From contig JAQFVV010000184.1 of the NCBI GenBank assembly GCA_028023455.1, forward strand, positions 1,364,001-1,428,000: a DNA stretch of 64,000 bases. Direction: 5' to 3'. Origin of the DNA: Epiperipatus broadwayi (lineage: Eukaryota; Onychophora; Udeonychophora; Euonychophora; Peripatidae). Shown in pieces: positions 25,017-36,259 of the stretch. A model generated the notes under the pieces. The model was not told the origin of the DNA. It did no database searches and saw only the letters and a list, made by a program, of their open reading frames with translations. Within the stretch, counting starts at the first letter, position 1. Each line of letters begins with the position of its first letter. A program made the translations under genes and the position numbers.

Positions 25017-25405
25017 ATAAAAGCGTCGTCAAACTCCAGCCTGGGGCTCCAGGATATTCTTAGCACCCTCCACCTTCAGCCACCAACCGCTGCCTTGGTT
25101 GGTGACTTTACAGCCTCCTGGGATTAAGGGCCATGCTTTATTTTTGTGTCATAATTGTATAATTGGGAAAAATCTTTATCATTTACACAAACATTCATTC
25201 TGCCTTATCAGGCACTGAGAAGAAAGACCATGGTGTTTTTTGATCTTAAACTCAGAGGTAAAAAGCCAATAAACTCACCACGCGCAGGTTGGGCCCACCG
25301 TTCGTACTAAGAATAAACAAGAAAACCGCAACAACAAGAAGGGGGGCATTGATTTGCCGTTTAAGGCCCAAGAGAACAAGGGTTTCGTTAAAGCAAACCC
25401 TTCTC

Positions 25406-25416
25406 AATCCCTAAAT
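25406..25416. repeat. Target-site duplication of the RTE element, right copy
   Basis: This is an exact copy of the 11 bases at 22238-22248, followed directly by the rest of the interrupted Penelope-like RT. Confidence 0.85.
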
Positions 25417-26590
25417 AGCAATATTTATATGGAAAAACTTGAAACCACAATGAAAAAGACTACTTTATAACTACTTAAAGTTTGACTTCAAAATTGTTGA
25501 TGATACATTTATTGTATGGCCATATGGTGGAGCACTACTATAAACTTTCAGAAAATACATCAATAATATATCTCCTTCAATTAAACTCACAGAACAAAAC
25601 CAAATATTGACATTCTTAGATGATCTTGTGACAATACTCCCTCATAGTAAAAACAAAACTATAGTTTACACAAAACCCACATGTACAAGAAAATACTTAG
25701 CATATACATCCAATAACACCAGAAACACAAAACATGAAGTTGTACTATTACTATGGAACAGAGCAAAATAAGTTTGTTCAGAAACCAGAAATTTGAAAAA
25801 AGATCTATATAAAACAAACTTATGAAAAACGGTTATCCATCAGCTGTTATTAATCAAACCTTAAATAAACAACAAAAAGAACAATTAACAAAAAAAAACA
25901 ATTATTGGTATTGTAGTGTATCCCATACATACCAAAAATAGACAAATTAAGAGAAATCTGCAACCAGTATAACATCAGAGCAGCTTTCTAGAGCCATACC
26001 ACACTTTAAGGAATTCTAGCATCTACAAAACCTAAATTTGAAATGCTGAAAAACAAAAACTACATCTATAAAACATCATGTGAATGTGGAAGAATGTATA
26101 TTGTTGAGACCAGTAATCTCATTGAAAAGCAATTGCAAGAGCATAAACTGATAATTAAAAGAAGTGGCAGACCATGTATGTAGCAATGAACATATGTTCA
26201 ATTCTGAAAATACAAAAATATTGGCTAGAGAAAAAGGTGCAAAAAAAAAAAAATTCCAAGAAGATACTCACATGACAATGGCAAATAATCCCATAAGTCA
26301 ACCTGGTATGATTATACACAATGTATGGAAAACACTAATCAACTTTGCTCTTAAAAAGTGGAGAAACCAGGAGAAACTGCATAGATAAGTATATGAAATT
26401 TCTATTAACTGTTACCTTTAGCAGGATGGCTCAAGTAGGTTACACAATCTTCAAGAATCTAAGAGTCCAAGTTTGATTTCCATGCTAGTACTGCCATTGA
26501 GGTTAGCAATACCTGAAGAAGAGAGGAGACATTGTGCATACACTAATCTGTGTGCTATTACTAACAGTTGAATGTAATTGGAATTTTTAC

Positions 26591-28189
26591 ATAAAGTTTA
26601 ATTTTTCTAAAGACATTCAATATTTAATCTTAAATGATGAAAAAAGCCTGATATAAAATAGACTGAACCTTCAAAATCAAGAGAAAATTGATTATAAAAT
26701 ATTTGTGGAAATGGTAATCTTCACTTTAAATTCCTTTACAAGCAGATTTCATCAGGAAATGATGAATTTTACATGATGATCTAATGACATATAACTTGAA
26801 ATTAATAATATTAATTTTTTTCCTGGAATATCTGTTACAGAACTACAAATAGAGCTTTTAGAAATTCAATATAAAAGTATTTTGAGTTCAAAAAACTTTA
26901 GGAAATGTTAGTGAAGGTAAAAGAAATTCAGACATTCATGGGAAAAAATACTAAAGAACATCATTTTTAAATGCTGGAATTATTTTTCAATTAATTATTC
27001 AAAAGCTAGGTGATTAGCTTTGGGGATCTTGACCTCTTTGATTCAACATATAATTGTGAATAATTTGTTTTCTTTAATGAATTACATTAAAAGTAAAGCA
27101 GGAGCAGATTGATTGATACAAGTTCGACGATTTTATTCCAAATTTGAACAAGTTGGCTGAGAACATAATTGTTCAAAAATCTCATATATATATAAATGAT
27201 TTGATAAATTTTATAATGCAAATTTATTGTATTTACTAGAAAGTTAGAAAAAGGTAAAAATAAAATTTGCAGAAAAATTTTATTTTTTATTTTTGTTTCG
27301 CCCACCAAAATATTATATACAAGCTTAAGAGTTATTCGAATCTTGTACATCTATAGTTAATATTATCAAATTTATAAATAATGAATGAAATTGATTCCAA
27401 GTTCAGACTCCCTAAATTTTAATTTTTCTACGTATTTGCCAAAGTGGGTCTCTGTCTCAAAATTATTCCGACGTCTGGTCTTTATAAAATATACGACTTT
27501 TTTTAAACATTTATTTTTTATACTATTTTGATTCTTATTATTATATAAATCAGTATATACTTTATTTAAAGTGGCATTTTGATTATTTTTATTTGCAGCT
27601 AATTCACACAGACTGTATAAGTTTAAATGAATTCACAATTAACAAAAATTAAAAAGTTGAAATGACTAAAATGGATTCACAATTTATAAAAATTAAACAG
27701 TTGAGAAGACTGAAAAACACGTAATATTTTCTAAGCTTTTTTTTTTTTTTTTTAAGAAAAAAAAAATCTTAATTAATTACTAATGACCGAATTTTTTATT
27801 TATTTGTCCGTCAGCTTTGACGCATATTTAGTTCTTCAATTGTTTGTTAAAAATGCAACTCAATATAATTAGTGCACTGTACATAATTTTTGACAATAAT
27901 AAAAAAAATTATTATTATTGTAAAGAAAAAAGTTTAGATAATCTTATTTTTTATAAATAATGTAAATGTACATTAATATTTTATAATTTAAAATAAAACT
28001 TCATTGGAAGAAAATTATTTTGTGCACAGTCAGAAAATAATTGTCATATAAATATAATTAATCTATTAAAAATATATCTATTGAAATGTATAATATAGGT
28101 AGATATAAAACAAATTTAAGACCCTATACTTGCAATAATAAATATGGATGATAGTAAAATAGAACTGTTAACAGTCTACACAATAAAAC
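26591..28189. other. No gene; AT-rich DNA between Penelope copies
   Basis: A T18-type run followed by A-rich DNA (27737-27775) can fold on itself. The 87-codon minus ORF at 27087-27350 is low complexity and not recognised. Confidence 0.4.
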
Positions 28190-29420
28190 ATTCTTTCAAC
28201 ATACGGGATTCATCACTATTATTTCTGATCAGCAATATGTATGTGGAAGAACATAAAAAGTACAGTTATAAATGCCACTCCATATACACCTTTTAATTTG
28301 GCTTATGATGAAGCATCATTAGAAATATTCTGGATTCATACCATCAACATATCTTCTTTAATTAAATACATAATAGAATTAGAATAAAAATTAGCATTTT
28401 TAAATATTCTTGTGAGAAGGCTTCATAAGGATAAAATCAAAATTAATGTTCTATCCCTCTCACGGGAAAATTCTTAGCATATGCATCCATTCATAATAAA
28501 AATACAAAAAATGCAGTTATACTACCATGATGGAATAGATTAAAATAATTTATTCAATAGCTAGTGACATGGAAAAGGAAATGTGCCACTTAGAACAAAC
28601 TCTCATGAAAAATGATATCCATCGACAATCATTAAGAAAAATCTTAAGTAGATAACAATAAAAAAAAACCTCAGAAAAATAATAATAATAATAATAATAG
28701 GTACAGCAACATATTAAAATATATTAGCAATAGCAAATAAGTTAAAGAAAAACTGCAACCTATACAATATCAAAATAGGTCTTTCAAAATCATAACACAC
28801 TAAAAAGAATACTAACCTCTACAAAACCTAAACTTAAAATGTTTGAAAAGCAAAAACTGCATTTTTAAAATCCATTTGAATATAGAGTGACATATATCAA
28901 GGAAATTAGCTGTTCCATTGAAAAATTATTAAAAGGGTGCAAGATGATGATTATAAAAGAAAAAACAGATTTCTAGTAAACTATGCATGTAATGTAATAA
29001 TAAACATATGTTCTATTGAGAAAAGACAAGAATTCTTGAATAGAAATGAAAAATTAAAAAGAACTACTCACATGATAATGACAAATAATTTTATAAGTCA
29101 ACACAATATAATAATATATAAACATTGAAAAACACTCATTAAGATTGTCTTTAAGAAAAAATAAAAAAATTGGCAGAATTCTCATAGACAATTGTAGAAA
29201 ATTTCTAACTAAACTGTTGCCTTTGATAGAATAGCCTAGTTTATTAAAGCATCACTTTAAGTTGAATATTCATTAATCTAAAGGACATTGATTTGATTGC
29301 CATGCTAGAATTGTTCTTAGTTAGATCAGAAATACCTAAAGAAAGGAGAATAATACCACCCAAAATATTGTAACATATACTAACCATTATTAAAAGTTGA
29401 ATATTTGAAAAGTTTAAATA
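28190..29420 (+). pseudogene. Second Penelope-like element copy, heavily decayed
   Basis: It is collinear with the Penelope-like copy ending at 26.6 kb. It has an ISNMYVEEH block (about 28215-28245, equal to the region after RT motif B), a decayed catalytic region around AYDEAS, SREN/HMHPFIIK matching the TxxYL..SNNT stretch, then the endonuclease tail. In that tail an ORF at 28937-29128 contains ACNVIINICSIEK and THMIMTNNFISQ, parallel to THMTMANNPISQ in the first copy. The 3' segment 29227-29350 matches 26420-26530, including GCCATGCTAG and AATACCT.AAGAA. A (AAT)n microsatellite sits inside (28677-28699). Stops are throughout. Same orientation, about 2.9 kb apart: a separate insertion or an old tandem copy. 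Confidence 0.75.
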
Positions 29421-30601
29421 AAGTATAAAATTATCTAAAAATATTTAATAAGTAAAATTAGATGCTAGAAATAATCCAATTTGCAATTACAAGTAAAAAT
29501 GAATTCACAAATTTTTAAATAAACAAAAAGATTACAATTCTTCAAGCTATGATACTTTCTACAACTCTTCATAAATGTAAAAGAAGGATATAAAAAATAG
29601 TAATACTTTAAATTGTGATGCATGATGACTTTTGAAAATTTTATAGTCACACAGAAAAATAAATAATGGATATTTAATTGGATTAGGTCTGAACTCTTTT
29701 TTAAAGCACAATAATTATGTTGAAATTGTCCTATTATAAGAAGCCCTAATTCATTACAAATTATAAATACTTGGAAAGATTGATATCAAAAGAAAAACAT
29801 CAGCATAATATATAAATGCTAGTCTATTCTAGATAAATGTTACTGATTTGCTAGCACCCAATAATAATAAAAAATTGTCTCCAGTGACCAAAATTTTTAA
29901 CAAATCCAAAGTTCACCAGAGATTGAAATATTATTTATAACTGTCTGGCAAGATTTTTATATACCAATACTTTTTGTGGAGTAATTCTGGATAATTTTGA
30001 AGATGAACCTGAGGCAAATTCAAAATAAGCGACAAAAAGAATAAATAAATAAATAATATTATCAAATAAAGTACCATGTAAACTAAATAACAGATTAGAT
30101 GCACCTAGTCCTTATTAACTATTTAAATTTATAATAGATAATCCTAAAGGAAAATTTATAGATGAATTACTACTGCTTATAATGCAATAATAATAAAATT
30201 ATATGGAATAAGAAAAAAGTTAGTTTATAATAGTAATAGCTATTTTTAGAATTGCAGTAGAAGAAAAAAATATATTTCAAAAATGAAGCTCAAACTAAGA
30301 TTAATAAGTATTTATATAATATTGAAGATGAAAAATGTATAGGAGAAAGAGAAAAATCACAAACGATATCAAATCAAAATTTGAATTATACACATGATGC
30401 AAAAAAATGAAAAAAATCAAACCCACAAAAAATAATATTTTATATTTAGTAGTAATAGTATTAATAATATTATTAATCATTTTTGATACATTGTTGTTGA
30501 GATATCTAAACGCATAAAAAAAAAGTCAATTACAGAATTGATAAAAAAGATATATCCAATCATCACCCCACCCCCTTTCTGGAATAATACAAATGTTTTC
30601 C
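29421..30601. other. No recognised gene
   Basis: This is very AT-rich and I see no supported feature. The minus ORF 29465-29650 is short and unrecognised. Confidence 0.4.
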
Positions 30602-30689
30602 ATAAACAATGAGGATTGCCAATTCCTCAACAAGCTTTGTGATAAATGCTTAGCCAGAGCCAGCACTTAAAAAATCTCTGTCAGGAACC

Positions 30690-30752
30690 CCCCCCCAACC
30701 CCTAACCATGGTTTCAAGCTTTGGAACTCCTCAGAGAGGTGCCAGGGTAGAT
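30690..30752 (-). ncRNA. Hammerhead ribozyme, 422-bp family, copy 1 (decayed)
   Basis: On the minus strand, CUGAGGA (30734-30728) and GAAAC (30715-30711) are intact, stem III is CC-AU-GG (30711-30706) and the cleavage triplet reads GUU. Stem II is damaged (GUUC against GCUU). It is likely inactive, but this copy keeps the GAAA box lost in copies 2 and 3. Confidence 0.5.
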
Positions 30753-31111
30753 TCAGACCCTAGATCTAAAAATACAAACCCAAAGCCAAGCACTTATCTA
30801 AAAGTTATCTATTGAGTGGAAAATCTGAAATTTTCAGACATCTACATGTCTTCAAACCCAGCTATCCAAATTCAAATAGCTATATGGGGCTGGTAGATTT
30901 TCAGTCATACCATATATTAGTAATCTTAGCAATATAACATTGCGTAAAACTTAAGGCAGAGACTATAAATAGTCAACATAAGAGTCGTAGATCACATGAC
31001 CCTATCTCTTAAGCTTGTAAGTTATAAACAATGAGGATTGCCAATTCCTCAACAAGCTTTGTGATAAATGCTTAGCCAGAACCAGCACTTAAAATATCTC
31101 TGTCAGGAACT

Positions 31112-31175
31112 CCCCCCCCCAAACCCTGACCATGGTTTTGTGCTTTGGCACTCCTCAGAGAGGTGCCAGGGTAGG
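31112..31175 (-). ncRNA. Hammerhead ribozyme, 422-bp family, copy 2
   Basis: On the minus strand CUGAGGA (31158-31152) is followed by a perfect stem II GUGC/GCAC with CAAA loop (31151-31140), then AAAAC instead of GAAAC, a minimal stem III CC-AU-GG, and cleavage triplet GUC (31130-31128). Stem I can form from CUCU with AGGG next to the core, and more distally from CUACCC with the G-rich run. The G-to-A change in the GAAA box probably kills or slows it. Confidence 0.55.
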
Positions 31176-31531
31176 TTCAGACACTAGATCTAAAAATACC
31201 AACCCAAAGCCAAGCACTTATCTAAAAGTTATCTATTGAGTGGAAAATCTAAAATTTTCAGACATCTACATGTCTTCAAACCCAGCTATCCAACTCAAAT
31301 AGCTATATGGGGCTGATAGATCTTCAGCTATGCCATATATTAGTAGTCTTAGCAATATAACATTGCATAAGACTTAAGGCAGAGACTGTAAATAGTCAAC
31401 TTAAGAGTCATAGATCACATAACCCTATCTCTTAAGTTTGTAAGTTATAAACAATGAGGATTGCCAATTCCTCAACAAGCTTTGTGATAAATGCTTAGCC
31501 AGAGCCAGCACTTAAAATATCTCTGTCAGGA

Positions 31532-31595
31532 ATCCCCCCAAACCCCTGACCATGGTTTTGTGCTTTGGCACTCCTCAGAGAGGTCCCAGAGTAGG
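31532..31595 (-). ncRNA. Hammerhead ribozyme, 422-bp family, copy 3
   Basis: It has the same core as copy 2: CUGAGGA (31578-31572), stem II GUGC/GCAC, AAAAC, CC-AU-GG and GUC (31550-31548). The distal stem I partner differs slightly (CUGGGACCUCU side). It is probably impaired by the same G-to-A change. Confidence 0.55.
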
Positions 31596-31733
31596 TTCAG
31601 ACACTAGATCTAAAAATACCAACCTAAAGCCAAGCACTTATCTAAAAGTTATATATTGAGTGGAAAATCTGAAATTTTCAGACATCTACTATGTCTTCAA
31701 ACCCAGATATTCAACTCAAATAGCTATATGTTT

Positions 31734-32690
31734 TACATGTTCTGAATGAAGCTGTATTATTAAATTCAATAAAGTGTTGTTATTGTTTGTTTATTTTTTG
31801 AAAATTTATACAAAAATTGAGTAAAGATAAAAGATATCATTAAAGCAATTAAAAAATTACTTACCTAGCAGGAGCATTACAACTACCATTGTTAGAAAGA
31901 TTGATTTATGTTCTATTGGGATAAAATAGCTGGATAATTAGTTGCTTGAAAGATCATGTCATTTTTGAAAATCAGAAATGACAAAATGAGCTTTGAAATA
32001 GGAACCTTAGTTTTGAATCTATTAATATCACTGCACTAAATTGTATTTTAAAATAAATTGATCCAAAATGATGAAGACTGAAATAAGTACATTTGGATCA
32101 TGGAGATTGTTAAAAATATTCTCTGTGATGTGTGGTCTTTTAAATTTATATGTTTTCATGTAACAATGTAAGCAACATTCCACATTGTAAGGTTATGCTT
32201 ATTATTCAGTTATATTGTTTTAAGTGTGACTAACAACAATCATTTTGATAAACAGGAATATTTTGCAAAAAGAAAATGCTATATTTTTTGCTTAGGCTAA
32301 AATAAATCTTCAAATTTTTTTTTAAGTCACAAAGACAGAAAATAGCTAGATATAGACTGCTGACATATACATTTAACAGTGACAGCCACTAATTATATAT
32401 TTATTATTAGCTAGAAATTTTTTGTATTAATTTAAGGTGATTAGATGAGTGTTCATATGCTGACTGTATAAAATAAAATATATAACTGTAGTAATATGAT
32501 GCAGTAATTACTGATGGTAAAGAATGTTTTTTGTTTCTTTGGGCACTGAAATTATTGTTCCTTTATCTTTAATAAAAATAAGCTAAGAAGTTATAGTAAT
32601 GCTAATTATACAACCAAAAAAGTGACATCTTTAATCAGTTCAATGTAAGAAAAGTGAACTTAAATGAAAAACAAGTGTAAATTTCATAAG
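31734..32690. other. No recognised gene
   Basis: This is AT-rich spacer between the tandem repeat and the hAT element. No ORF or repeat was identified. Confidence 0.4.
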
Positions 32691-32698
32691 GTATAAAC

Positions 32699-35340
32699 CA
32701 GGTATGCCCAATCTTTTAGAACCTAAAACCTTTTTATTTTTCAAATAAATGGCAATCGATTAAATGAGGGGGGAAAGCACAATGAATCAATTTATAAGTG
32801 AAATAAACAAATATAGTTAAAATTTTAAATAAATTTATTTAATGTGATGATTGACATTGAATATTATTAGCTATTTTTGAGTAATTTGATTTGTACTTAA
32901 AAATAGCCAAGCGTAATATGAATACAATATTTAAATTTTATATAGTTCATATGAGAAAATGATGATTCACAAAAATATGTGGATGCAAAATATGAATGAA
33001 GTCTAAAATATGCATCTTTCAATAGCAGATAATTTTCAATGGTAATATATTTCCATATACCAAATTCATCATGTGGTTTCAATCTAATGCCATTGTGTAG
33101 TTCAATTAATTGCAATTCCAAGCTACCTAAGTCCATATTAAATACTTCTGTGATTAACACAGCTTGATTTTCTATATTTATTATAGATAATGGTGATGTG
33201 AAAAATAAAGTGATTGGTTGAAGTTTTGCAAAGTCTTAAAATTATTGTTGAAATTGCAGAATGTTTTGCAAAATACTTCCAAATTCTTGATAATCATGTT
33301 TTTATATTTGACCCAATTTCTTCTCTTAAATTTCCAAAATGTTTCAAATCTTTTTTATTAATTTGAGAAATCCACATCTCCAGTTTTATCTTAAATGTAT
33401 CAATGGAGCTAATCATGTTGGTTATTGTTTTGTTTTGTCCTTGCAAATATAAATTTAATTCATTTAATTTAGTTGTTAGATCAATTAAAAATGCTAGCTT
33501 TTGAGGCCACATTTTATGGTGAAGTAAAACAGCACAAGGATATTTTTTTGTCCAGAAAATCTTTTATATGTGGCAACAGCTTGTGGAATCTCTCTAAAAC
33601 ATTAGCTTTTCTCAACCTCCTAACTGAATTATGGAGAACTACATCACCATAATCTGCATCAATGCTATTTAAAAATGATTAAAACAATCTTCTTTGCAGT
33701 TCTTTCACCCTAATCAAATTGATTATTTTAATGGTTGTATTCATAATATCATCAAGGTTCAACATTTTACCACATAATGATTATTGATTACTTATGCAGT
33801 GGTATGAAATAAAATGAGGAAACTCAATATCTCTCTTACAAAATGCTAAAAATCCATTTTCACAACCAGTCATAGAAAAAGCACCATCTGTAGTAATGGA
33901 AATGAACTTCTTAAGAAAAAGATTTCCAGATATTACTAAAGCTTTAAAAATATTGTAGATGTCCTCTCCTCTGGTTCACTCTTTTAAAGATAAGATTTTG
34001 AGAAATTCTTCCTTTCCAGTCAAATCAGAAAATACTTAACATACAAACATGTTTAAGTTGTGATCTTAAATCCATTGCCATGGTTTCAACTCATCTTGTT
34101 ACAGTTTATCTGGAAAGTTGTATATCTGGATAGCATCAACAATCTCCATTTTATTTTCAAATTAAACTACCTGCTGCCACCAAAAAAGCTTCTTTGAATA
34201 TCTCACCATCTGTAAAAGGCTTTTTGTATTTTATAAAAATTCGACACACATGGAAAGATTTACAACAACTTTTTTTGAATGAAGATTGCTGTGAATTTAG
34301 AGTTCTTTTTAATCTTTGTACTTTAGATTTTTTATTATAGATTTTGAAGGAAAGTCTCAATCAATTTATAATTACAACTTTAAACTATCGTAAAAGATTT
34401 CTAACTATAAGATCTTTCCATTGACTCATTGTAAATTGAAAGATTTTGTGAGTACTAATGTATAATAGGAATTGTGGACATAATCAGTGAAGTACTGAAT
34501 AGCTTCATGCTCTCAGATCTAACTGCTTCAGCTTCACCTATTTATATAGAAAGTAGGTTGAAGTAAAGAAGGGTTCCCCTCTTTTCTTCCAATGCGTAAG
34601 CTTGTGGTTAAGACCTGTAGAGGTCCCTACCTTCGTATTTTCAACCGCACATGCTTTAGATTTATTGCCTTAGTAAATATTACTTACATAATCAATGTGC
34701 ATTAAATAAATTTATAATTACCTCTTTTCGGTAAAGCTACTGTAGAATTACATAATAAACATAAACACTTTTCTTCATACATGATGAATAAAAACTCTTT
34801 TTCCCATTCATTATCGAAATATATATTTTTGCTTTTTTGTTGTTCATTATGGGGAAAAAATAAAATAATTTAATTTTTGCCACAAAATAAGAATTATCAA
34901 TAAAAATACTCATATAATATTAAATTAATAAAATTTAAGTATCAAAATCACTTTTCACAATTGAAAAAAACTTCTTAAAAATTATTTTAAAAAAATCAAA
35001 ATGTCAAACTAGTCTGCCTACTTAAATGAAAATTCAAAAATAACGTTTTTTTGTATTGCTATAACCAAAATAAACGATGCTGAAACGAAGTGATAGTAAA
35101 TTTATTGATTTTTTTCTTTAATTTTTTATTATTTGACTGTTTTTTACAAGCTTATAGTTTTTAAAATTTTAGTTTTAAATTGGATTTTGCATTCAAATAA
35201 AAAAAATCCCAAATTTCAATGGTTGCTTTTCAAAAAAAAAATTTGAAATTTTAGTTTTTAAAGATAAAATCTTTCTATATAAAATTTTATTTTTGTTTGC
35301 GCGGATCCACTTAAAATTTCTTGGCGATCGACCGCACCTG
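32699..35340 (-). mobile_element. Decayed hAT-superfamily DNA transposon
   Basis: This is a ~2.64-kb element with a transposase relic on the minus strand. The ends are inverted: CAGGTATGCCCAATC at 32699 and, on the minus strand from 35340, CAGGTGCGGTCGATC (10 of 15 positions match, beginning CAGGT). Flanking 8-mers are GTATAAAC (32691-32698) and ATGTAAAC (35341-35348), which match 6 of 8 and fit the hAT target pattern nTnTAnAn. The distance and coding content fit an old full-length insertion. Confidence 0.8.
32900..34360 (-). pseudogene. hAT transposase (ZBED5/GTF2IRD2-like), fragmented
   Basis: Reading the minus strand from 34360: KKPFTDGEIFKEAFL near the N-terminus (34157-34360 ORF), a region containing SITTDGAFSMTGCENGFLAF (about 33850-33905, the TTDGA catalytic box), YHCISNQ..LCGKMLN, then GDVVLHNSVRRLRKANVLER (about 33590-33650). 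Next come a 72-codon ORF (33294-33512) with LNELNLYLQGQNKTI and an 87-codon ORF (32897-33160) with STYFCESSFSHMNYIK, the C-terminal hAT dimerisation block. The order matches hAT transposases domesticated or annotated as ZBED5, GTF2IRD2 or EPM2AIP1-like. Several stops and frameshifts separate the blocks, so it is dead. The BED finger was not seen. Confidence 0.85.
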
Positions 35341-35819
35341 ATGTAAACAATGCCAAATAGACAGATTTTTTATCTCAAAAACATGAGAAAAAAGCATTGA
35401 ATCTTACTACTGATTATAAAAAAATAAAATCAAGCATAAGTTTATCCCATATTAGTAATAGAAATTATTGTGGTGATGCATTAGTTAAGATTAATCATAG
35501 GAATTAGATAAAAAGTAAAGGCATATAATATAATAATAGGTCAAAAATGCATCAGCATTTATTGAAATTTGTCACTAGGCTGCTTCATGGCATTATATGT
35601 AAAGAAATTAGTATTAGTAATGGTCTATTAGTAATTTAATATAATAAATTGTGACAGAATTCTAATTTATAATGATTAAATATCATAACATACCAAGTCA
35701 CAAAAATCAATATAAAACAGTCAAAACTCTCCATACAGTACTGTGACTCAGTGTAAGCCAGAGTAATCAATGGATGCCAGAAGGCTTGTGCATAAAATCC
35801 CTATCTAGTGCCTACTCAT

Positions 35820-35874
35820 CCAATATCCCCAGATTAGTTTCTAACTTGTGGCTTTCATCAGTAAGAAGGCTTGG
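35820..35874 (-). ncRNA. Hammerhead ribozyme, 456-bp family, copy a
   Basis: This 55-nt fold on the minus strand has CCAA, internal loop, weak stem I made of wobble pairs, CUGAUGA, stem II AGC/GUU (one G-U), GAAAC, a two-base stem III loop UA, cleavage triplet AUC, UGGGG, AUA and UUGG. It is a decayed member: stem I next to the core has lost Watson-Crick pairs. Confidence 0.5.
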
Positions 35875-36204
35875 ATCTGAGAGCACTACACCTAGATCTT
35901 AGGATCTAATGCAACCCTCCAGCAGCCACCTTTTATCTCTATTTAATTAAAAAACTATGGTTTAACACCAATTCTGCCTAATAGGATAGTGGTGTCTATG
36001 GTTATTAAAAAATCAAAGACACCAAAATGTATGGGTACTGAACTGAGTTCAGATCTATATGACTATATAAGCTAATGAACCTTCATTGAAAATATTATTG
36101 TGTTTTCAATTTTAGACTCGTAGTTTTGTAGTTAAATAGAGATAAAAAGTGGCTGCCAGAGCATTGCATTAAATCCTTAAGATCTAGGTGTAGTGCTCTC
36201 AGAT

Positions 36205-36259
36205 CCAAGGTACCTCACTGATGAAAGCCACAAGCTAGAAACTAGTCTGGGGATATTGG
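36205..36259 (+). ncRNA. Hammerhead ribozyme, 456-bp family, copy b
   Basis: Stem I outer CCAA/UUGG (36205-36208 with 36256-36259), internal loop GGUA/AUA, and stem I inner CCUCA/UGGGG (36213-36217 with 36248-36252). The core is CUGAUGA (36218-36224). Stem II is AGC/GCU with loop CACAA, behind an A-A juxtaposition. GAAAC follows (36238-36242), then the UA loop of a minimal stem III and GUC (36245-36247). Predicted cleavage follows C36247. ACUAGU across stem III is self-complementary, so two copies could form a double hammerhead. Confidence 0.7.

Larger units (their letters stand above)
22249..25405 (-). mobile_element. RTE-type non-LTR retrotransposon, nearly full length
   Basis: This 3,157-bp insertion lies on the minus strand inside the Penelope-like element. 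It reads 5' to 3' from 25405. A ~390-bp leader is followed by an APE-type endonuclease, reverse transcriptase and a C-terminal domain, then ends at 22249-22268 in a TGA/ATG trinucleotide run, the usual short-repeat tail of RTE elements. Exact 11-bp duplications flank it. Several frameshifts and catalytic changes show it is dead. Full length with a clean duplication argues for insertion by its own type of machinery. Confidence 0.9.
22029..26590 (+). mobile_element. Penelope-like element, plus strand, split by a LINE insertion
   Basis: The element is in two parts, 22029-22248 and 25406 to about 26590. Part one encodes the RT segment with SLFTNVPCKEAL (motif A region, about 22038-22075) and EFFQQNQGMAM (about 22190-22222), with a frameshift between them. 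Part two resumes with IYMEKLE, KIVDDTFIVWPYGG (catalytic DD retained), SPSIKLTEQNQILTFLDDLV and KPTCTRKYL, then the GIY-YIG endonuclease region (CECGRMYIVET, about 26080-26115). The endonuclease tail is an ORF at 26164-26388 with NSENTKILAREK. The YIG of the nuclease reads YIV. The ~200-bp 3' region (26400-26590) recurs in the copy at 29.2-29.4 kb. Frameshifts and stops make it non-functional. Penelope-like elements reverse-transcribe their own RNA and use GIY-YIG to nick DNA (family knowledge). Confidence 0.85.
30602..31733 (-). repeat. ~422-bp tandem repeat, 2.7 copies, one hammerhead per unit
   Basis: Units begin at 30602, 31024 and 31447 (spacing 422 and 423) with ATAAACAATGAGGATTGCC. The third stops after CTATATG near 31733. 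The copies are highly similar. Each has, on the minus strand, a hammerhead-ribozyme-like fold (separate entries), so I take minus as the sense strand. There is no ORF. Tandem units with one self-cleaving motif each are the hallmark of hammerhead satellites and retrozymes (family knowledge); that this one is transcribed and circularised is inference. Confidence 0.8.
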
